This document shows, piece by piece, positions 31,559 to 34,602 of a stretch of 34,602 nt of DNA. The stretch comes from Candidatus Arcticimaribacter sp. UBA7428 (GTDB lineage: Bacteria > Bacteroidota > Bacteroidia > Flavobacteriales > Flavobacteriaceae): NCBI GenBank assembly GCA_002477625.1, contig DLQQ01000071.1, positions 13,555 through 48,156 of the forward strand, read 5' to 3'. The first letter of the stretch is position 1. Each line of letters starts with the position of its first letter. The translations under genes were made by a program, and so were the position numbers. The notes below the pieces were generated by a model. It made no database searches, was not told the origin of the DNA, and worked only from the letters and a program-made list of their open reading frames with translations.

Positions 31559-33145
31559 ATGAAAACGAATAACCTTTACCTCTGGATTACTGTTTTACTA
31601 TCTGTCTTCTTAGGATTTACTCTTGGAAGTAATCAGCAAATTGTTTTCAATGCGACCAATTTCGAAATCAGTAGTAGCCAGAAGCTAAAGCAATTCATAC
31701 AATATATAGAAACCAATTATGTCGATGATATCGACACCGACAGTTTGGTCAATACCATGATCTCAAATGTTGTGGAGCAGTTGGACCCGCATTCGGTTTA
31801 TATTCCTAAAGAAGAAATGCAGCAAATTGCAGAGAATATGCAAGGAGCCTTTGTTGGAATTGGTGTCAGCTTTTTTATGGAACAAGACACTGTAAGTGTT
31901 GTGCGAGTTTTAGAGAACGGACCCAGCAAAGCAGTCGGAATTCTTCCTGGAGATCGGATTTTGATCGCTGATCGAGATACATTGTTTGGGAAAAATAAAA
32001 ACAGTGCTTCCATCATTCGGAGTTTAAAAGGGAAACCCGACACAAAAGTTCAGCTGCAGGTCTATCGCAAAGCAACGGAGGAGTTTTTAGAATTCAATCT
32101 GGAGCGTGGCGAAGTCCCTATTCCATCTGTTTACGGGTATTTATTGTCGGAAGGAGTGGGTTATATTCAAATCAATCGTTTTGCACAAAAAACAGGAGTA
32201 GAGTTTAGAAAAACACTAGCGAACCTTAAAGAGCAAGGAGCCGATCAATTGGTTTTGGATCTTCGAGATAATCCGGGAGGTTATTTGCATATCGCGGAAG
32301 AAATATCCGATGCCTTTCTTTCGAAAGGGGAGGTAATGGTAATTACTCAAAGTAATCAAGGAGAAAGAAAAGTAACTTTGGCAACCGATGGCGGATTATT
32401 TGAAAAAGGTCAGGTCTATGTATTGGTAAACGGGCAATCTGCTTCGGCAAGCGAGGTAGTTGCTGGTGCTTTACAGGACAACGATCGGGCTTGGATTGTA
32501 GGACGGCGTTCTTTTGGTAAGGGTCTTGTTCAGCAGCAAATGCCCTTGGGTGCAGGCGATGCAATTCGATTGACAACGGCCCGTTATTATACCCCCACAG
32601 GCCGCTCCATTCAACGTCCATATGCCGAAGGCAAGGATTCCTATTACGATGAAATTGGAGCTCGATATGAATCGGGAGAAATACAAGACAGTAAGAGTGT
32701 CCCGGTAAATGATTCTTTACAATTTACTACTCCGGGTGGGAGAACTGTTTACGGCGGTGGTGGAATTACTCCAGACGAATATGTTCCAGGCACTTCTGAT
32801 TTAGAGTTGGAGTGGGATAATTATATTTTACGATCCAACCTTGTCAACCGCTTTGTATTTTTGGAGTTGGATAAAAACCGAGCGCTTTATACCTTCGAAT
32901 CTGTTGCTGCACTCATTCAAAATCCATTGCCCTATAAAGAAGAACTCTTGTCCTCTTTTCAAACCTTCTTCAAAGATCAGGGGGTTCCCGTTCGAATGGA
33001 AAATGAGTTGTTGATTGAAAATTCGATCAAAGCTTATTTAGCCCTTCAGTTATTTAATCAAGAAGCTTTTTTAAAAATCATTCACGAACAAGACGATTTC
33101 ATTACCAAGATAAAAACCCTCTTGGATCAAACACCGCTCGATTAG
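31559..33145 (+). CDS. S41-family C-terminal processing protease (CtpA/Prc-like)
   Basis: A 528-residue protease. A hydrophobic N-terminal helix (residues ~6-23) exports or anchors it to the periplasmic side. A PDZ domain spans roughly residues 85-170 (GAFVGIGVSFFMEQD, PSKAVGILPGDRIL). The S41 catalytic core follows, with the Ser in the SASASE segment (294-299) and Lys321 in RSFGKGLVQ. These enzymes trim or degrade exported proteins by their C-termini. The ~130-residue region after the core is rich in aromatic and charged residues and has no named domain. It is close to dCMP deaminase but has no functional link to it. Confidence 0.93.
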   Translation: MKTNNLYLWITVLLSVFLGFTLGSNQQIVFNATNFEISSSQKLKQFIQYIETNYVDDIDTDSLVNTMISNVVEQLDPHSVYIPKEEMQQIAENMQGAFVGIGVSFFMEQDTVSVVRVLENGPSKAVGILPGDRILIADRDTLFGKNKNSASIIRSLKGKPDTKVQLQVYRKATEEFLEFNLERGEVPIPSVYGYLLSEGVGYIQINRFAQKTGVEFRKTLANLKEQGADQLVLDLRDNPGGYLHIAEEISDAFLSKGEVMVITQSNQGERKVTLATDGGLFEKGQVYVLVNGQSASASEVVAGALQDNDRAWIVGRRSFGKGLVQQQMPLGAGDAIRLTTARYYTPTGRSIQRPYAEGKDSYYDEIGARYESGEIQDSKSVPVNDSLQFTTPGGRTVYGGGGITPDEYVPGTSDLELEWDNYILRSNLVNRFVFLELDKNRALYTFESVAALIQNPLPYKEELLSSFQTFFKDQGVPVRMENELLIENSIKAYLALQLFNQEAFLKIIHEQDDFITKIKTLLDQTPLD

Positions 33146-33147
33146 TG

Positions 33148-33348
33148 CTATTTCTTTAAAACCTTAGCAGCTATTTTTTTTGAGAGCAGTAAGATGAATA
33201 AAAGCAAGAAGGCACTGAGAGAAGCTAAAATCCCAATAACAGCGACACTACTGTCTCCCTGAAGAGGGGCTTCAAAATCTACTTTTGTTGCATTATAGAC
33301 AGCCATTACTAGGGCTAAAACCATCAGTACTCGAATAAAAATTTTCAT
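33148..33348 (-). CDS. Small two-helix membrane protein, hypothetical
   Basis: A 66-residue protein with two hydrophobic segments (residues ~4-20 and ~36-56) separated by an acidic loop (DFEAPLQGDSS) and ending in a basic tail (KKIAAKVLKK). I do not recognise a family. Hydrophobicity pattern, ATG start and position after the S41 gene (convergent, 2 bp between the stops) support it being a real gene. It may be a conserved flavobacterial small inner-membrane protein. Confidence 0.65.
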   Translation of the reverse strand: MKIFIRVLMVLALVMAVYNATKVDFEAPLQGDSSVAVIGILASLSAFLLLFILLLSKKIAAKVLKK

Positions 33349-33413
33349 ATCTCTGAAATCAAAAGAAGTTAATACGCTTTGTTGGATGCAAATTTAATGA
33401 TCTGCAGCTTAAG

Positions 33414-33434
33414 TAAAAAGTAAATCACTTTTTA
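33414..33434 (-). terminator. AT-rich hairpin at the marC stop
   Basis: TAAAAAGT (33414-33421) and ACTTTTTA (33427-33434) are 8-bp inverted arms with a 5-base loop, and the outer arm overlaps the marC stop codon. It is AT-rich and has no separate U-tract, so it is a weak terminator candidate. The 33349-33431 gap holds nothing else I can identify. Confidence 0.35.
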
Positions 33435-34010
33435 TATAATCATCTGACGGATGTTCGTTGTGAAAAGCTTGACGGCAATTGCTAAAAGAATTACGCCAAA
33501 AATCTTACGAATAATACTGATCCCCGATGCACCCAATACGGACTCAATCTTTTTAGAAGATTTCAAAATAATATAAACAAAAATAATATTGATTATTATC
33601 GCAATGATGATATTGATTACTTCAAATTCAGCTCGTAAAGACAGTAAAGAAGTCATGGTTCCTGCACCTGCAATCATTGGGAAAGCAAGAGGGACAATTG
33701 AGGTTGTTGCAGGATTGTCGTCCTCTTTGTAGAGGTTTATTCCCAAAACCATCTCAATGGCCATAAAGAAAATAATGAAGGCTCCCGCAACAGCAAAAGA
33801 ATTTACGTCAATACCAATGAGGTTTAGAATTTCCTCCCCCAAAAACAAAAAGCCTATCATGATGATACACGAAACAATTGATGCTTTTCCAGATTGAATA
33901 TGCCCAGCTTTCTTTCGAAGGGATATGATTATTGGGATGTTTCCGATAATATCAATAACAGCAAAAAGAACCATTCCAGCGGTCAAAATTTCTTTGGGAT
34001 TTATTTTCAT
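33432..34010 (-). CDS. MarC-family integral membrane protein
   Basis: A 192-residue protein with six transmembrane helices. FAVIDIIGNIPIII near the N-terminus, FIIFFMAIEMVLG and PLAFPMIAGAGTM are MarC-family signatures. The family's function is not established despite its name from the E. coli mar locus. It is divergent from the DUF3109 gene. A TACTTTCG sequence on the minus strand (34024-34031) is a possible -7 element with one mismatch. Confidence 0.9.
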   Translation of the reverse strand: MKINPKEILTAGMVLFAVIDIIGNIPIIISLRKKAGHIQSGKASIVSCIIMIGFLFLGEEILNLIGIDVNSFAVAGAFIIFFMAIEMVLGINLYKEDDNPATTSIVPLAFPMIAGAGTMTSLLSLRAEFEVINIIIAIIINIIFVYIILKSSKKIESVLGASGISIIRKIFGVILLAIAVKLFTTNIRQMII

Positions 34011-34087
34011 TATATTTTTTTTGCGAAAGTACTTTATTTTCCTAATTTTTAGTTATTAACGGCTTTCTTTTTTGCTTTAAACCGTTG

Positions 34088-34095
34088 TATCTTTG
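34088..34095 (+). promoter_or_regulatory. Candidate -7 element directly before the DUF3109 gene
   Basis: TATCTTTG matches TAnnTTTG and ends 4 bp before ATG 34100. If it is the promoter, transcription would start at or next to the start codon, giving a leaderless or near-leaderless mRNA. The upstream region is T-rich without a clear -33. Confidence 0.45.
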
Positions 34096-34099
34096 GTTG

Positions 34100-34602
34100 A
34101 TGCTACAAATAGGAAAAACCTTAGTTTCGGAAGATCTGTTGGATCGCGATTTCGTCTGTAATATCGCTCAATGTAAAGGAGCTTGTTGCGTAGAAGGAGA
34201 AGCAGGTGCCCCTTTAGAAAAAAAAGAACTTCAAATTCTTGAAGACAACTATGAGGCCATTGCGCCTTATTTGAATGAGACGGGTAAATCTGCAATTAAA
34301 GAACAAGGAAAGTACATTGAAGCTTTTCCTGATGAATGGGAAACTCCCTTAGTTAACGGAAAAGAATGTGCCTATGCCGTTTTTACGGATAATGGAACCG
34401 CTCAATGCGGAATAGAGAATGCCCAGAAGGATGGAAAACTGGATTGGAAAAAACCCATTTCATGTCATCTCTACCCAATTCGGATTCAGGAATTCTCTGA
34501 ATTCACTGCAATAAATTATCATCACTGGCAAATTTGTGAAACAGCTTGTTCCTTTGGTGCTCAACTCAAAGTTCCTGTTTATAAGTTTGTAAAAGATGCG
34601 CT
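34100..34602 (+). CDS. DUF3109-family Cys-rich protein, 3' end cut by the window
   Basis: The first 167 codons of a gene that runs off the window end. It starts at ATG 34100 and encodes CNIAQCKGACCVEGEAGAPL near residue 20, then NGKECAYAVF, TAQCGIENAQ, PISCHLYPIR and HHWQICETACSFG. This Cys pattern resembles the DUF3109/YkgJ-like group of putative Zn- or Fe-binding proteins, whose function is unknown. It is common in Bacteroidota beside S41 protease and MarC-like genes. The C-terminus is not visible. Confidence 0.85.
   Translation, partial: MLQIGKTLVSEDLLDRDFVCNIAQCKGACCVEGEAGAPLEKKELQILEDNYEAIAPYLNETGKSAIKEQGKYIEAFPDEWETPLVNGKECAYAVFTDNGTAQCGIENAQKDGKLDWKKPISCHLYPIRIQEFSEFTAINYHHWQICETACSFGAQLKVPVYKFVKDA

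Overview
The window comes from a member of the Bacteroidota, most likely family Flavobacteriaceae. The base composition is AT-rich, genes are packed with ATGA-type overlaps, ribosome binding sites are weak, and several upstream regions carry the Bacteroidota -7 element TAnnTTTG. The protein set also fits: a flavobacterial-type heme cluster, DUF3109, a BrxA/B bacilliredoxin, a TerB-DnaJ protein and a DM13 lipoprotein. I see no tRNA, rRNA, CRISPR array, insertion sequence or phage gene. It reads as chromosomal backbone.

Layout. 1-4702: the end of a Tas-like aldo/keto reductase, then on the minus strand a fused double-ATPase ABC protein, a PolB-type 3'-5' exonuclease, a beta-lactamase-fold serine hydrolase and a decayed ogt pseudogene. 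4703-4937: a promoter and a long dyad. 4938-11374: a five-gene plus-strand operon that I read as trans-4-hydroxyproline catabolism (DapA-type deaminase, ketoglutarate semialdehyde dehydrogenase, DUF885 lipoprotein, 4-hydroxyproline epimerase, FAD oxidoreductase). 11369-13116: a two-gene minus-strand module (DM13/Ig-like lipoprotein, then an outer-membrane barrel). Both genes are broken, one by a stop codon and one by a frameshift.

13200-24376 is the heme locus. hemA-hemC-hemD-hemE-hemF, a cation/proton antiporter and hemB run on the minus strand. A PchR-like AraC regulator and hemH diverge from them, followed by a MATE exporter and hemJ. With hemL supplied from elsewhere, this covers the C5 route from glutamyl-tRNA to heme. 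The divergent region carries opposed TATTTTTG promoters, a near-perfect 19-bp palindrome and repeated AACGC(T) words. An NtrY-like kinase and an enoyl-CoA hydratase follow hemJ with almost no spacing.

26608-34602 is housekeeping: a PlsC acyltransferase, a bacilliredoxin, a TerB-DnaJ protein, a HupE/UreJ-like membrane protein, an Old Yellow Enzyme homologue, a frameshifted GNAT acetyltransferase, dCMP deaminase, an S41 protease, a small membrane protein, MarC and the start of a DUF3109 gene.

Two themes stand out. Four genes are disrupted, two by in-frame TAA codons and two by loss of one A from a poly-A tract. The hydroxyproline operon carries a predicted surface metallopeptidase in place of an obvious transporter or regulator. 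I found no clearly unprecedented system. The best candidates for new biology are the DUF885-containing operon, the DM13-barrel pair and the regulatory DNA of the heme locus.
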